Shown here: positions 17,622-27,110 of the stretch, in pieces
How positions within the stretch are numbered: position 1 is the first letter of the stretch
Layout of the letters: each line of letters starts with the position of its first letter
Source: JAEUIG01 sp046349775
GTDB lineage: Bacteria; Planctomycetota; Planctomycetia; Planctomycetales; Planctomycetaceae
NCBI GenBank assembly: GCA_046349775.1
Contig: JAXMBS010000023.1
Span: 1 to 64,000 of the forward strand
DNA length: 64,000 bases
Direction: 5' to 3'
The notes under the pieces: model-generated
Database searches by the model: none
What the model saw: only the letters and a program-made list of their open reading frames with translations
Told to the model about the DNA's origin: nothing
Translations under genes and position numbers: made by a program

Positions 17622-19764
17622 TCATGCAGCCGCCGCCGCGACTCCCCGTGGTTCTCCTGTTCCCGGCGCCGGCGCGCCCGTGCGCACCAGGTCGCCCGCT
17701 TCAAAGACGTCCTCCACCCGCAACATGTCGATCGGTTCGATCAGCACGTCTCCCGGCACTTCGGCATAGCTGATGACCCCCAGTTCCGGGAGCGCCCGCA
17801 GGATCGCCTGTCGCACCGGTCGGCGCAGGGAGCGATCGGTCAGCAGTGCGATTTCGGTCCGCTGCCGGGCGGCCGACTGCCACTGTTTTGACAGGATCGC
17901 GAGCAACCGTTCCAGCGGGCCCGGTCCGAGGAACAGGTGCCGATCGCGGACTGCTTCGCGCAGCTGCGATTCGAGACGTGGTTCAAGAATCAGCACGCGG
18001 AGTTTGCCTTGATCATCGCGGAAGCGGTCGCAGATCGTGCGGCCCAGGTCTTCGCGGACGCGGGCGGTCAATTCGTCTGGATCCTTGACGGCTGAGGCGT
18101 GATTTACGACCGACTCGAGAATCGTCGCCAGATCCGCGATGGAGACGCGTTCGGAGACGAGCTGCACCAGAACCTGCTGCAGCGCGCCCATGCGGATCAC
18201 ATCCGGTTTCAGCTCGTCGACGATTGTCGGCGCGAACGAACGGACCTTGTCGATCATCTTCTTGAGGTCTTCGCGGGTCAGCAGTTCGTGCGCGTGCTTG
18301 CGCAGCACTTCGCCGAGATGCGTCGTCAGCACGCTGAGCGCATCGACCACGGTGTACCCGCCGATTTCGGCGCGGCGCCGCGTCTCCTGGCTGATCCAGA
18401 CTGCCGGCAGATCGAACGCCGGATCGCGCGTCGTCTCTCCTTCCAACGGCATGGTCACGCCGCCCGGATTGACGGCGAGCAGGCCATCCACACGGAGCGA
18501 ACCGCGGGCGACCTCGCGGCCGGAGATCAAGATGCGGTACTGGCCCGGCTCCAGTTGTAGATTGTCGCGGATGCGGATCGGCGGAATCCACAGGCCGTTG
18601 GTCCGCGCGAAATCGCGGCGCAGCGTGGTGATCCGGTCGGCGATGCCTTTGGTGCGTTTGGCATGGACGTGCGGGATCAGTTGCGCTCCGATTTCCACCT
18701 GATCTGAGAGCAGGAAATCAGTCCACCTGCGCCTCTTCGTTCGGCACAACGGGCTGCGGAGTGTCTTCCGGTTCGGCGGCGGGCGGTGGGCGTTGACGAT
18801 TCTGGTGCCGCAGGTACATGGCCGTGCGCCTGCCAACAATAAGAATGGCAGTTTCGGCAGGCCGGGAACCAGCCGCCATCAGTCCGAGCACGCTCTTCGC
18901 CGGCTGCCAGTGCTTGCGGCTGAGCAAACAACTGCTGTCCGATTTCCTGCCCGAGGCTGTCGTCCGAATTGGTCTTCGTGGTCAGAATGCCGGCCGTGGT
19001 CGCAATGATCGCGCCGCCGGGATCTGCGACACGAGGCCGTCGCCGACTGCCAGTACCGAGTACGTGCAGCGAGTCGACGAGCGACATGCCGCCCGTCAGC
19101 CCCATCGCGATCCCACCGATGAGGTTGACGGCCGTGATGATCAGCCCCGGCAATCGCGTCCCCCCGGACGAATTTCCAGCGCCGTCCATCGCCCCATAGA
19201 ACTCCGCTTCCCGCGCGAGCCGCTGACGGCGTCGGCAGCCCGGCTTCGTTCAGCACGCCGGCGTTCAGCTCGGCGTCGATCGCCATCTGCTTGCCGGGCA
19301 TGGCGTTCAAGGTAAACCTCGCCGCGACTTCCGAGATGCGGCCAGCGCCTTTGGTAATGACGATGAACTGGATCACCACCAGGATCAGGAAGATCACCAG
19401 ACCGACGATCAGGTTCCCGCCGACGACCATGCCGCCGAACGTCGAGACGATTTTGCCGGCGTCGGCGTCGAGCAGAATCAGCCGCGTCGTGGCGATGTTC
19501 AGCGACAAACGGTACAGCGTCAGCAACAGCAACAGCGACGGAAAGACCGACAGATCGAGGGCCTGGCCGCGCAAGTGCCGAGAGCGTCACGAGCATGAGC
19601 AGGATCGTGAGCGCCAGGTTGGACGCGATCAGCATGTCCAGCAGCATCGTCGGCAGCGGAATCAGCATGACGACGAGCACGGCCAACAGCCCGGCCGACA
19701 GCAGAATTTCGCTCTGCTGCAGCCAGTTCGTCTGTGTCGGAAGAGTGGCCGCGGGGGACTTCAT
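17622..19764 (-). pseudogene. flhA: FlhA, export-gate protein (several frame breaks)
   Basis: The C-terminal cytoplasmic domain is intact in one frame (about 18720-17622): VEIGAQLIPHVHAKRTKGIA, GGYTVVDALSVLTTHLGEVL, LVSERVSIADLATILESVVN and VLIEPIDMLRVEDVF. The N-terminal membrane part is split. The first helix (EILLSAGLLAVLVVMLIPLP) and ALTILLMLVTLSAL are in one frame. A second carries LDLSVFPSLLLLLTLYRLSL, NIATTRLILL and the FHIPEP-type region GGNLIVGLVIFLILVVIQFI. LIITAVNLIGGIAMGLTGGM lies in a third. At least five indels are needed, between about 18700 and 19580. FlhA is essential for flagellar export, so resequencing is advised before calling it dead. Confidence 0.85.
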
Positions 19765-19867
19765 GTACGGAAGAACGGGTTATTCGTCGATCGTTTATGG
19801 TTCATCGAGATGGGAATTCCGCAGACGTTCAGCGTTCAAGAAGAATCAAATCGAAGATCGAAAATTG

Positions 19868-20548
19868 CTACCCGAAGCTCATCGCCAGAGCCTGCATGAT
19901 CAGTCGCCAGCCGTCGACCAGCACAAACAGCAGGATCTTGAGCGGCGTAGAGACGACAACCGGCGGCATCATCATCATGCCGAGCGACATCAGGACAACG
20001 GACACGACGAGGTCGACCAGCAGAAACGGGATGTATATGCAGAACCCCATGATGAACGCGGTCTTCAGCTCGCTGGTGACGAACGCGGGCACAAGCACGC
20101 GCGCCGGCGTTTCGTCGGCGGTCGACACCGGGCCGATATTCGACATCTCAATGAACAGCGCCAGGTCCTGCTGGCGTGTCTGGTACAGCATGAATTTGCG
20201 GAGCTCGCCCCAGCCCGCTTTCCAGGCATCCACCGCCGACATTTGCTGCGCCATGTAAGGCTGTACGGCCTTTGTTTCGATCGCTTCCAGCGTCGGTCCC
20301 ATCGTGAACAGAGTCAGAAACAGCGACAGACCGAGCAGCACCTGATTGGGCGGGATTTCCTGGGTCGTTAGCGCGCGACGCACGAACGAGAGGACGATCA
20401 CAATCCGGGTGAACGATGTCAGCGTGACCAGCAGCGACGACAGCAGCACCAGCGCGCCCATGAACATGGCGACCTGGAGCTGCGGCGCCAGTCCACTGAA
20501 GCCTTCGGCGCTGGTCACGCTCTGGACGATTGACCCGGTGTCGGTCAT
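19868..20548 (-). CDS. fliP: FliP, export-gate protein
   Basis: From the ATG at 20548 (MTDTGSIVQS) the product is 226 residues, the size of a processed FliP without a long signal peptide. Signature segments are LLVTLTSFTRIVIVLSFVRR, IPPNQVLLGLSLFLTLFTMG, LVPAFVTSELKTAFIMGFCI and LVDLVVSVVLMSLGMMMMPP, all strongly conserved in FliP/SctR. Four transmembrane helices are visible. FliP forms the core of the export channel with FliQ and FliR. It follows fliO closely (stop to start 16 bases). Confidence 0.96.
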   Translation of the reverse strand: MTDTGSIVQSVTSAEGFSGLAPQLQVAMFMGALVLLSSLLVTLTSFTRIVIVLSFVRRALTTQEIPPNQVLLGLSLFLTLFTMGPTLEAIETKAVQPYMAQQMSAVDAWKAGWGELRKFMLYQTRQQDLALFIEMSNIGPVSTADETPARVLVPAFVTSELKTAFIMGFCIYIPFLLVDLVVSVVLMSLGMMMMPPVVVSTPLKILLFVLVDGWRLIMQALAMSFG

Positions 20549-20564
20549 GTGCGTTTCCCGCGGT

Positions 20565-21425
20565 TCAGGTGATCTGCGACTCGTGCAGCGTGTTCCAGGC
20601 GCTGCCGCGATCAGCCTCGGGCGGATGCGCCATGCCAGAATCAACTTCGTCGGATTCTGCCGCCAGCATCGCCGGGAACCGGTCCGGGAGGACCGTTACC
20701 GATTTCACCCCCGCCGGGTCGACGGCGACGAGCACCTGCCGTCCCTGGACTTCGATCAGGTGAATGCGACACCGCTGCGGAAGGTTCAGCGTTTCCACGC
20801 TGCGGACTTGCGTCGCAGTTCCGCCAGGAAATTCCTTGCGTGCGAGCCACTGCCGGACGAGCCACAGGGCGACGAGGCCGAACCCAACCAGCAGCCCGGC
20901 GCCTTCGGCCCAGTCGCGCAGCGTCTGGGCGGGATCAATGGAGGACGCCGAATCAGGCCAGGCGAGTCGCGACAGCGGCTCATGTCGGGTTGTCGATTGT
21001 GCGGAGTCAGCGGCCGCTGGGACGTCAGTCGGCGGCGAAGCAGCAACCGCTGCGGCAGAATTTATGATTGCGGCGTGCTCGTCGTCGGCCGCAATCTGAA
21101 CGACGCGGGGCAGGTTTCCAGGGGCGTCCTCCTGCAAATCTGCAAAATGGACGCCTGACGGCGCGCCCGGAGAATCCGAGGCGGATTCCGTCCCCGCAGG
21201 GGCCACCGAAACCGGCTTTGGCGGAAGCACTACCGAGGTTCGGTTGACCGGCGGGCTTGCACCGTGGTTGCGATCCCCAATCACCGAAACAGCGCCGGAG
21301 TGGTTCGGTTCGCGACCGGCAGCCGCGCTCACGAGCAACACGCAAGCGCAGCATGCGGCCGGCAGGCGTTGCAGGATGCCTGAGGGCCGTGGCCATCGTC
21401 GCGCCGTTTCAAAAACCTCGCACAT
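20565..21425 (-). CDS. fliO: FliO-like export-apparatus protein
   Basis: The 286-residue protein has an N-terminal hydrophobic signal or helix (AACCACVLLVSAAAG). A long Ser/Ala/Pro-rich periplasmic-type region (about 40-165) is followed by a second transmembrane segment (GAGLLVGFGLVALWLVRQWL, about 175-195). The cytoplasmic end has the FliO pattern VRSVETLNLPQRCRIHLIEV followed by GRQVLVAVDPAGVKSVTVL. FliO stabilises FliP ring assembly. The long extracytoplasmic part is unusual compared with proteobacterial FliO (about 120 residues). Gene order fliN-fliO-fliP supports the call. Confidence 0.85.
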   Translation of the reverse strand: MCEVFETARRWPRPSGILQRLPAACCACVLLVSAAAGREPNHSGAVSVIGDRNHGASPPVNRTSVVLPPKPVSVAPAGTESASDSPGAPSGVHFADLQEDAPGNLPRVVQIAADDEHAAIINSAAAVAASPPTDVPAAADSAQSTTRHEPLSRLAWPDSASSIDPAQTLRDWAEGAGLLVGFGLVALWLVRQWLARKEFPGGTATQVRSVETLNLPQRCRIHLIEVQGRQVLVAVDPAGVKSVTVLPDRFPAMLAAESDEVDSGMAHPPEADRGSAWNTLHESQIT

Positions 21426-21460
21426 GTCGCATCAATTCCGTGAACGCCGGCACACATCGG

Positions 21461-21901
21461 TCATTCGTGTCCGCTGGCCGGTGCGGTCGATCGTTTAATC
21501 GTCGTGGAGTTGCGGCGTGAGCCGGCGGCCTCCGGACCGTCGATTTCATCGATGCGGATCGCGTAGCGATCGTTGACGACGATGACCTCGCCGCGAGCCA
21601 GCCGCACGCCCTGTGCCATCAGGTCAACCGGCTCGTCGATCGCCCGGTCAAGTTCGATGACCGACCCCTTGCCGAGCTTGACGAGCTCACCGATCGGCAG
21701 CGTGACCCGCCCCAATTCGACGCTGACGGTGACCGTCACGTCGAAAAACCGGCTCAGTGAAGCCGCGGGATTGGGCACGCGCTGCGGTTCCATGGCAGGG
21801 AAGTCGGCGCGGTGCGCGATGATCTCCTCGACGTCCGCCGCCGGAATCGGCCCCGGCTCGTCTTGCACGACCGCCGCTGTGGATTCCACGGTGTTTGACA
21901 T
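21461..21901 (-). CDS. fliN: FliN, flagellar switch protein
   Basis: The 146-residue product has the SpoA (C-ring) domain: FFDVTVTVSVELGRVTLPIG, then ELVKLGKGSVIELDRAIDEP and ARGEVIVVNDRYAIRI, as in FliN. The first about 50 residues are acidic and variable. The ATG at 21901 overlaps the fliM stop (ATGA); a GTG one codon upstream is also in frame. FliN tetramers form the lower C-ring and dock FliH. The C-terminal tail after about residue 125 is a Ser/Arg/Thr-rich extension. Confidence 0.93.
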   Translation of the reverse strand: MSNTVESTAAVVQDEPGPIPAADVEEIIAHRADFPAMEPQRVPNPAASLSRFFDVTVTVSVELGRVTLPIGELVKLGKGSVIELDRAIDEPVDLMAQGVRLARGEVIVVNDRYAIRIDEIDGPEAAGSRRNSTTIKRSTAPASGHE

Positions 21902-22809
21902 CACTGACCTCCCTGTCGTTCCTCGAGTTCGGAACCCAGGACGTCCTCAATCTGGAAGGAGCGCTGGAGTCCGATTCGCCCTGGAAATCCGCGATATTTT
22001 CTAGCGCCATGCACCTCGCCGAGCACCGGCTCGCTGATGCACTGGTCCAGCACGACGACGTCCCCCACGTGCAGGTCGGCCAATTGCGCCATCGGCAGCC
22101 GGGCGGAGCCAAGCCGCACCGACATCGTGATCGGCAGGGCGACGGCCAGACGCTCGATGCCGGGGGTCGTCGCTGATTTCTGTTCTTCGACCGGCGGCGC
22201 CTGCGGCCATTCGATGCCTGCCAACTGTTCGAAGGGCGCCTGCGGGATGATCCACCGGCATTCCGCATCCCCCAGCCGCGTCGCTAACTGGAATTCCGAC
22301 ATGATGACGACGTCCTGCCGCGCCAGCAGCCGGCTCCGCGCGACGCGCGTCTCCACCGCGCCGCAGCGACAGGCGATCGACTGGCGGCCCGGCCAGGCTT
22401 CGCCCAGTGCCCACGCCAGTTCGCTGACCAGCAACTGCATCAACGACAGCTCGACGGCTGTCAGCGTACGAGGTTTCTGCCAGGTCGGCTCCAGATTGCC
22501 GATCAGGTCGGCGGCCAGCGACAGGGCATGCAGCGGCGCAAACGCCCAGATCGTCGGGAACTGTATCTCACCGATTGTCACGACAAAGCCGATTCCAGGG
22601 TCCGGCAGCCGTTCCTGCGCCTCGCTGAACGGCATCACGTCCGTACGCGTGCGCGACCACTTGACCGGGCTGGGCAAATGCTTGTTCCACGCTTCTCCGG
22701 CCAGCACACACATGCGGTCCTGCCATTGCGCAAGCGGACGCGGCACCGACGCGGATTCGCTGCGTGGCTTCCGGAAATCGACCGGTCGATAGGCGGTCGC
22801 GCCGCTCAT
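21901..22809 (-). CDS. fliM: FliM-like switch protein lacking the CheY-binding N-terminus
   Basis: Position between fliL and fliN, with ATGA overlaps on both sides, and the C-terminal SpoA-like half (LAVALPITMSVRLGSARLPM, AQLADLHVGDVVVLDQCISE) identify this as FliM. The 302-residue protein is short for the family (about 330). Its first 30 residues do not contain the conserved acidic-hydrophobic LSQ-EIDALL peptide that binds phosphorylated CheY. The middle domain (FPTIWAFAPLHALSLAADLI, LSLMQLLVSELAWALGEAW) is diverged from the CheC-like fold. It should form the middle of the C-ring, but signalling to it may differ from the enteric model. Confidence 0.85.
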   Translation of the reverse strand: MSGATAYRPVDFRKPRSESASVPRPLAQWQDRMCVLAGEAWNKHLPSPVKWSRTRTDVMPFSEAQERLPDPGIGFVVTIGEIQFPTIWAFAPLHALSLAADLIGNLEPTWQKPRTLTAVELSLMQLLVSELAWALGEAWPGRQSIACRCGAVETRVARSRLLARQDVVIMSEFQLATRLGDAECRWIIPQAPFEQLAGIEWPQAPPVEEQKSATTPGIERLAVALPITMSVRLGSARLPMAQLADLHVGDVVVLDQCISEPVLGEVHGARKYRGFPGRIGLQRSFQIEDVLGSELEERQGGQ

Positions 22810-23336
22810 TGGATTGCAAATTCCTGGAACAGGATTTCGTCAATGCGGTCGTAACCGTCCGGGAACAGGACGGTGTTGAACTCGTCGCGAATTTCACGGC
22901 GCAGGCGGTTCTGACCGATTCGCCCCTGCACCCCGTCCACAGGCTGATCCGAGAGGTAACTGATGAGCCAGTTCCGCAGGACGGCCTCCTGGGCCAGCAT
23001 CGCGGCGTTGATCTCTTCCTTCTCTTTTTCCTTGACCTGCAATGCGATCTTAAGCTTGATGTACCGGGGGAGTCGGCCGGATTCGAGGTTGACCACGATC
23101 TCGCCGAATTCGATGTACGCCGGCTTGGTGACTTCGGCCGGAGACGCCGGCTGTTCGTCCTCGTGCTCGGACGGCGCCGATGCCGCGTGGCCGGGCTGCA
23201 AGTTGGCCGGTAACACGTACGGCACAGCGGCGCCAATGCCGCCGGCAACCACGGCGGTGATGACCCACCCCAGTTTGCCGCCGCCGGCTCCCTTTCCGCC
23301 GTCTGACTTGTTTTCCCCTGCTGGTGCTTCGGCCAT
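22806..23336 (-). CDS. fliL: FliL, stator-associated membrane protein
   Basis: From the ATG at 23336, preceded by a good AAGGAG seven bases upstream, the product is 176 residues. It has a Gly/Lys-rich cytoplasmic start (about 1-25), one transmembrane helix (LGWVITAVVAGGIGAAVPYV), a disordered linker and the FliL periplasmic domain. That domain shows YIEFGEIVVNLESGRLPRYI, KLKIALQVKEKEKEEINAAM and LRREIRDEFNTVLFPDGYDR. FliL rings surround the stator. Its stop overlaps the fliM start (ATGA). The open frame extends upstream of this ATG but that part does not look like FliL. Confidence 0.94.
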   Translation of the reverse strand: MAEAPAGENKSDGGKGAGGGKLGWVITAVVAGGIGAAVPYVLPANLQPGHAASAPSEHEDEQPASPAEVTKPAYIEFGEIVVNLESGRLPRYIKLKIALQVKEKEKEEINAAMLAQEAVLRNWLISYLSDQPVDGVQGRIGQNRLRREIRDEFNTVLFPDGYDRIDEILFQEFAIQ

Positions 23337-23793
23337 GGCCCCACTCCTTGATCCTGGCCGCAGCGCATTGAACGAACGGAGCGCGCGCGGCTCACCATTG
23401 TCAAACTGTCGGCCATTGACCTTGCCGATCTTGAGGATTGCTCCGATTCCGGTGGCTGCGCAAGAAAAATGGACTTTTCCGTGCAACCAGCAAGCCCCGC
23501 GGCTCGCTCCAGGCGCCGCAGAGCGACGAACAGCGGCATTCAGCGACAACAAACTGGGAAAGTTGGGAGACGTTTTCCCGGTGTGCCGATTTTGATGCCG
23601 GTTTGCCGCAGAATTCCCGGCGGTCGACTCTTCCGACGACGAAGAGTCTGCCGATTTTGACGGATGTGCACCGTCCGGTTCGGGGTGGAACCGGGCTCGC
23701 GGCCGGCGCCGTCCATTGGGCGGTGCCACGGGGGCGGCGGGACCGCGCAACCTGTGTTGGCGGGTGCGGCGCAATCACCGGGGGAATCAGACC
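23337..23793. promoter_or_regulatory. Divergent promoter region fliL / flgF
   Basis: This 457-base non-coding stretch separates the two largest early flagellar operons, which run in opposite directions. It contains a perfect 8-bp hairpin (23626-23633 with 23641-23648) and a directly repeated TGCCGATTTTGA (about 23584 and 23648). A GG-N10-GC pair (23759-23760 and 23771-23772) resembles a weak sigma-54 promoter just ahead of flgF. No single promoter can be called with certainty. Confidence 0.45.
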
Positions 23794-24528
23794 ATGCTGG
23801 CAGGCTTGTATAGCGCCGCAACCGGGATGAACGCCGCCGCGGAGCGACACGAAATCATTGCGCGGAACCTGGCCCACGCCAATGTTCCGGGCTTTCGCCG
23901 CCAGTTGATGGTGTCTCAGACTTTTGAGTCGGCGATCGGCAAAGAATTCCAGCCGCCGTCCGGACGCGAAGCTTGGGGTGTTGATGCGATGGACGCCGTC
24001 ACCGACTTCGAACAAGGGGTGCTGCAACGCACGAACCTGCCGCTCGATGTCGCGATCGACGGCAAAGGGTTTTTCACAGTTATGTCTCCCGATGGCGAGT
24101 TGCTGTACACCCGGAACGGCACGTTTCAGCGGAGTCCGTCCGGCGAACTCGTGACATCCGAAGGATATACGGTCGAAGGCGAAGGGGGCGCGATCACGAT
24201 CCCGCCGGATGTTCCGTTGAGCCGCGTGTCGATCGGGATCGACGGCTCAGTGGGCGCCGACGGAGCGCAATTCGGCAAACTGCAGCTCATCGAGTTCGCC
24301 GATCCGAGCAAGTTGACTCCGGTTGGCACAACCATGTTTGCAGCGAAGGACATGGAATCGTCAACCGCGACAGGCCGACTCATCCAGGGATCGCGCGAAT
24401 TGGCCAATGTGTCGGCCGTCGAAGAACTGATCACCATGCTGGTCGGCATGCGGCATTACGAGGCCTCGCAGCGAGCGCTGCGATCGATCGCCGACGCTGT
24501 CGGGCAGAATACAAATCCGCAGTCGTAG
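23794..24528 (+). CDS. flgF: FlgF, proximal rod protein
   Basis: The 244-residue product starts MLAGLYSAATGMNAAAERHE, followed by ARNLAHANVPGFRR, the rod/hook N-terminal motif. LDVAIDGKGFFTVMSPDGEL is the central signature, and the C-terminal helix ANVSAVEELITMLVGMRHYE ends the protein. FlgF and FlgG are the paralogous rod proteins; the first gene before flgG with slightly less conserved ends is normally flgF. The frame is open further upstream, but the ATG at 23794 gives the conserved start. It opens the plus-strand rod/ring operon. Confidence 0.9.
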   Translation: MLAGLYSAATGMNAAAERHEIIARNLAHANVPGFRRQLMVSQTFESAIGKEFQPPSGREAWGVDAMDAVTDFEQGVLQRTNLPLDVAIDGKGFFTVMSPDGELLYTRNGTFQRSPSGELVTSEGYTVEGEGGAITIPPDVPLSRVSIGIDGSVGADGAQFGKLQLIEFADPSKLTPVGTTMFAAKDMESSTATGRLIQGSRELANVSAVEELITMLVGMRHYEASQRALRSIADAVGQNTNPQS

Positions 24529-24597
24529 GCTGCGCCCAGAGGCCAGAAGTCAGAGTTCAGAAGGAATCGGGGTCAAGAACGAAGTAAGGGGCTGGCA

Positions 24598-25392
24598 ATG
24601 TTACGAGCACTGTATTCAAGTGCGACCGGCATGAAGGCGCAGGAGTACGTGATTGACGTCACCGCCAACAACCTGGCGAACGTCAATACCACCGGCTTCA
24701 AGCGGAGCATGGTCAACTTCGCCGACCTGATGTACGTCACCGGCAAGCAGGCGGGGACCGAAGTCGCCACCGGACAACAGTCGCCGATCCCGTTCCAGAT
24801 CGGCAGCGGCGTACGGGCCGTCGGCACGACCAAGTCCTTCAGTCCCGGTACATTTCAGCAGACGGGAAACCCGTTCGATATTGCGATCGAAGGGGACGGG
24901 TTCTTCAAGATCAACATGCCGAACGGCGACATCCGTTACACGCGCGACGGGTCGTTCAGGCTCGATAGCCAGGGACGGGTCGTGACGGCTGACGGTTTTC
25001 TGTTGGCCGACGGCATCACGATTCCCAATGACACGGCCCCCGATCAACTGCAGATTGGACAGGACGGCACGGTCTCCGCGAATTCGTCGACTGGAACGCC
25101 GACCACGCTCGGTCAAATACAACTGTATCGGTTTGCGAATCCGGCCGGTCTCAGCAGCCAGGGAGCCAACTTGTTTGCATCCACGGCGGCGTCCGGCACG
25201 GAAATCGGCGGCCAGCCCAACACGACGCCGGGCTTCGGCTCACTCCGCCACCGGTTTGTCGAAGGCTCCAACGTCGAAGTCGTCACCGAGCTGATCTCGC
25301 TGATCTCCGCTCAGCGGGCCTACGAGATCAATTCGCGGGCCGTCCGTGCCGGCGACGAGATGCTGTCCACGACGACGGAAATCGTCCGTTAG
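24598..25392 (+). CDS. flgG: FlgG, distal rod protein
   Basis: The 264-residue protein matches FlgG over its whole length: LRALYSSATGMKAQEYVIDV, TANNLANVNTTGFKRSMVNF and the distal-rod segment QIGSGVRAVGTTKSFSPGTF. FDIAIEGDGFFKINMPNGDI and the C-terminal SNVEVVTELISLISAQRAYE follow. Length and motifs are standard. It lies 69 bases after flgF, with GAAG-rich spacer sequence, and 15 bases before flgA. Confidence 0.97.
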   Translation: MLRALYSSATGMKAQEYVIDVTANNLANVNTTGFKRSMVNFADLMYVTGKQAGTEVATGQQSPIPFQIGSGVRAVGTTKSFSPGTFQQTGNPFDIAIEGDGFFKINMPNGDIRYTRDGSFRLDSQGRVVTADGFLLADGITIPNDTAPDQLQIGQDGTVSANSSTGTPTTLGQIQLYRFANPAGLSSQGANLFASTAASGTEIGGQPNTTPGFGSLRHRFVEGSNVEVVTELISLISAQRAYEINSRAVRAGDEMLSTTTEIVR

Positions 25393-25407
25393 ACCTGGGT
25401 CGGACTC

Positions 25408-26427
25408 ATGCAGGCAAGGACGCCCCTGTTAATTGCGATGCTGTTGGCCGCCGCGTATTCGTCGCGGGCGGGTGCGCCCGCGGCCGATGCGCGCGCCGCC
25501 GCACCGATCCGAGTCAGCCTGCATCCGAGCGCCCAGATCGGCGACCGTCTGATCCGGATCGGCGACGTCGCTCGAATCTCCGGCGGTAATGCGGAGGCGC
25601 GGTCTCAGATCTCCAAGCTCGATCTGCTGGAGGTCGACGCTGATGACACCGGCACGGAGGTTCCGCGCGCCCTGGTCGAAGCGCGGCTGCTTCTGGGAGG
25701 CTGGTCTCGCGACACTTGTCGTGTCGAGGGCGCTGCCGCAGTGCAGGTGATCTGTATGGTAATGGCCAGCGCCGAGCAACGTGCTCTGCGCTCTGTGCGA
25801 TCTGCGGTGGCCGCTCAAGCGAACTGGCCCGAGGAAGACGTTGTCGTCCGTCTGGCGCAGCCATTGATGCCGGGCGTCGCTGAGCAGATCGGCGCTACCC
25901 CACAGGCGGATCTGGAAACGCGGCTCACCACGCCCGCCGGAACCGGAGGACGCCTGCGTGTGACCTTGTGGACCGGCGACGGGCAAAGTGTGCGCCGCGA
26001 AGTGCCGGTCGTCGTGGAAGTCCTGTATCGGCAACTTGCGCCGGTCGCAGCCAGGCCGCTGTCGACCCGGCGCACGCTCGAGGCGGACGACATCCTGCTC
26101 GAACCGCGCGACCTGACGCGACGCGGTTCAGCGCTGCCAATCGAGCAGGTCGTCGGGAAGGCGCTGCGGCAGCCGCTCGCAGCGGGAGACCTCATCACCG
26201 ATCGGGACTTGATCGCGGCCAACGCCAGCAACGAACCGCCGGTGATCCAACAGCGCGACGTGGTGAAGGTCACGGCCAAAAAGGGACGGCTGATACTGAT
26301 CATGCCCGCGGCCGAAGCGATGCAGTCCGGCCGGCAGGGGGAAATGATCCGGATTCGCAACACGAAATCGGGACGCGTCGTCGTGGGTCGTGTCACCGGA
26401 CCGGGGGAAGTGGAGGTGCCGCTGTGA
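25408..26427 (+). CDS. flgA: FlgA, P-ring assembly chaperone
   Basis: The 339-residue protein has a signal peptide (LLIAMLLAAAYSSRAGA). A variable periplasmic domain precedes the SAF/FlgA C-terminal domain: VARPLSTRRTLEADDILLEP without the leading residues, VVGKALRQPLAAGDLITDRD, then QQRDVVKVTAKKGRLILIMP and GEMIRIRNTKSGRVVVGRVT. It chaperones FlgI in the periplasm. It is longer than proteobacterial FlgA (about 220), with an extra N-terminal domain. It overlaps flgH by 4 bases. Confidence 0.93.
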   Translation: MQARTPLLIAMLLAAAYSSRAGAPAADARAAAPIRVSLHPSAQIGDRLIRIGDVARISGGNAEARSQISKLDLLEVDADDTGTEVPRALVEARLLLGGWSRDTCRVEGAAAVQVICMVMASAEQRALRSVRSAVAAQANWPEEDVVVRLAQPLMPGVAEQIGATPQADLETRLTTPAGTGGRLRVTLWTGDGQSVRREVPVVVEVLYRQLAPVAARPLSTRRTLEADDILLEPRDLTRRGSALPIEQVVGKALRQPLAAGDLITDRDLIAANASNEPPVIQQRDVVKVTAKKGRLILIMPAAEAMQSGRQGEMIRIRNTKSGRVVVGRVTGPGEVEVPL

Positions 26428-27062
26428 ACTGGGGATCGTATTTGCGGCGGGCCAGCGGGTCGGCCGCGCTGATCGTCGCTGCCGCGCTGCCGGTCACGGT
26501 CCGCGGTGAGTCGCTGTGGGAACGGCGCGACCCGCAGCGCGCGTTCCTGTTCTTCGATGTCAACGCCCGGCACAAGGGGGACAACATCACCGTCCTGATC
26601 AGTCTCAACACGGACGTGCAAAACTCCGACGACCGCGCCATGAAGAAGGACAGCAAGGCTGACGCCTCCATGGACCTGAAGTCGGCCATCTCTGGCGACT
26701 ATGGCAACTCGGCCGGAGCGGCGTCGTACGACTTTGCGACCGATTCCGATCGGTCGTTTGACGGATCGGCGAAATTCAACAGCCAGCGGAACTTCACGAC
26801 CAAGGTCGCCGCGACGGTTACGGACGTGTTGCCGAACGGGAACATGGTGATCGAAGGGCGGCAGGGGGTGGGCGTGCAAGGGGACGAACGAATCATGGTG
26901 ATTTCGGGAATTGTGCGTCCATTCGACGTCGAGCCGGGGAACGTGGTGCAGTCGCGGGCGATCGCAAATCTTCGGATCACGTATGAAGGGGTCGGTCAGG
27001 AACAGGCGTTCGTCCGGCAGGGCTTCTTCAGCCGTGTCATGAACAAGCTCTGGCCGTTCTGA
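26424..27062 (+). CDS. flgH: FlgH, L-ring protein without lipobox cysteine
   Basis: The start is the GTG at 26424, overlapping the flgA stop (GTGA). The 212-residue product has an N-terminal signal (AALIVAAALPVTVRGESLW) and FlgH segments FDVNARHKGDNITVLISLNT, TTKVAATVTDVLPNGNMVIE and ERIMVISGIVRPFDVEPGNV. The family end VGQEQAFVRQGFFSRVMNKL is also present. FlgH is usually an outer-membrane lipoprotein, but this sequence contains no cysteine at all. Either the L ring is held in another way in this lineage or neighbouring lipoproteins supply the anchor. Confidence 0.93.
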   Translation: MNWGSYLRRASGSAALIVAAALPVTVRGESLWERRDPQRAFLFFDVNARHKGDNITVLISLNTDVQNSDDRAMKKDSKADASMDLKSAISGDYGNSAGAASYDFATDSDRSFDGSAKFNSQRNFTTKVAATVTDVLPNGNMVIEGRQGVGVQGDERIMVISGIVRPFDVEPGNVVQSRAIANLRITYEGVGQEQAFVRQGFFSRVMNKLWPF

Positions 27063-27110
27063 GAAGTCCTGATTTTGAGTGTCGGTATTCAGCAGGGGGG
27101 AGGGGGTCGG

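Noticed and set aside
23759..23772. Sigma-54 promoter for flgF
   Set aside because: Only the GG-N10-GC pair fits; the surrounding -24 and -12 bases are poor, so it is mentioned but not called.
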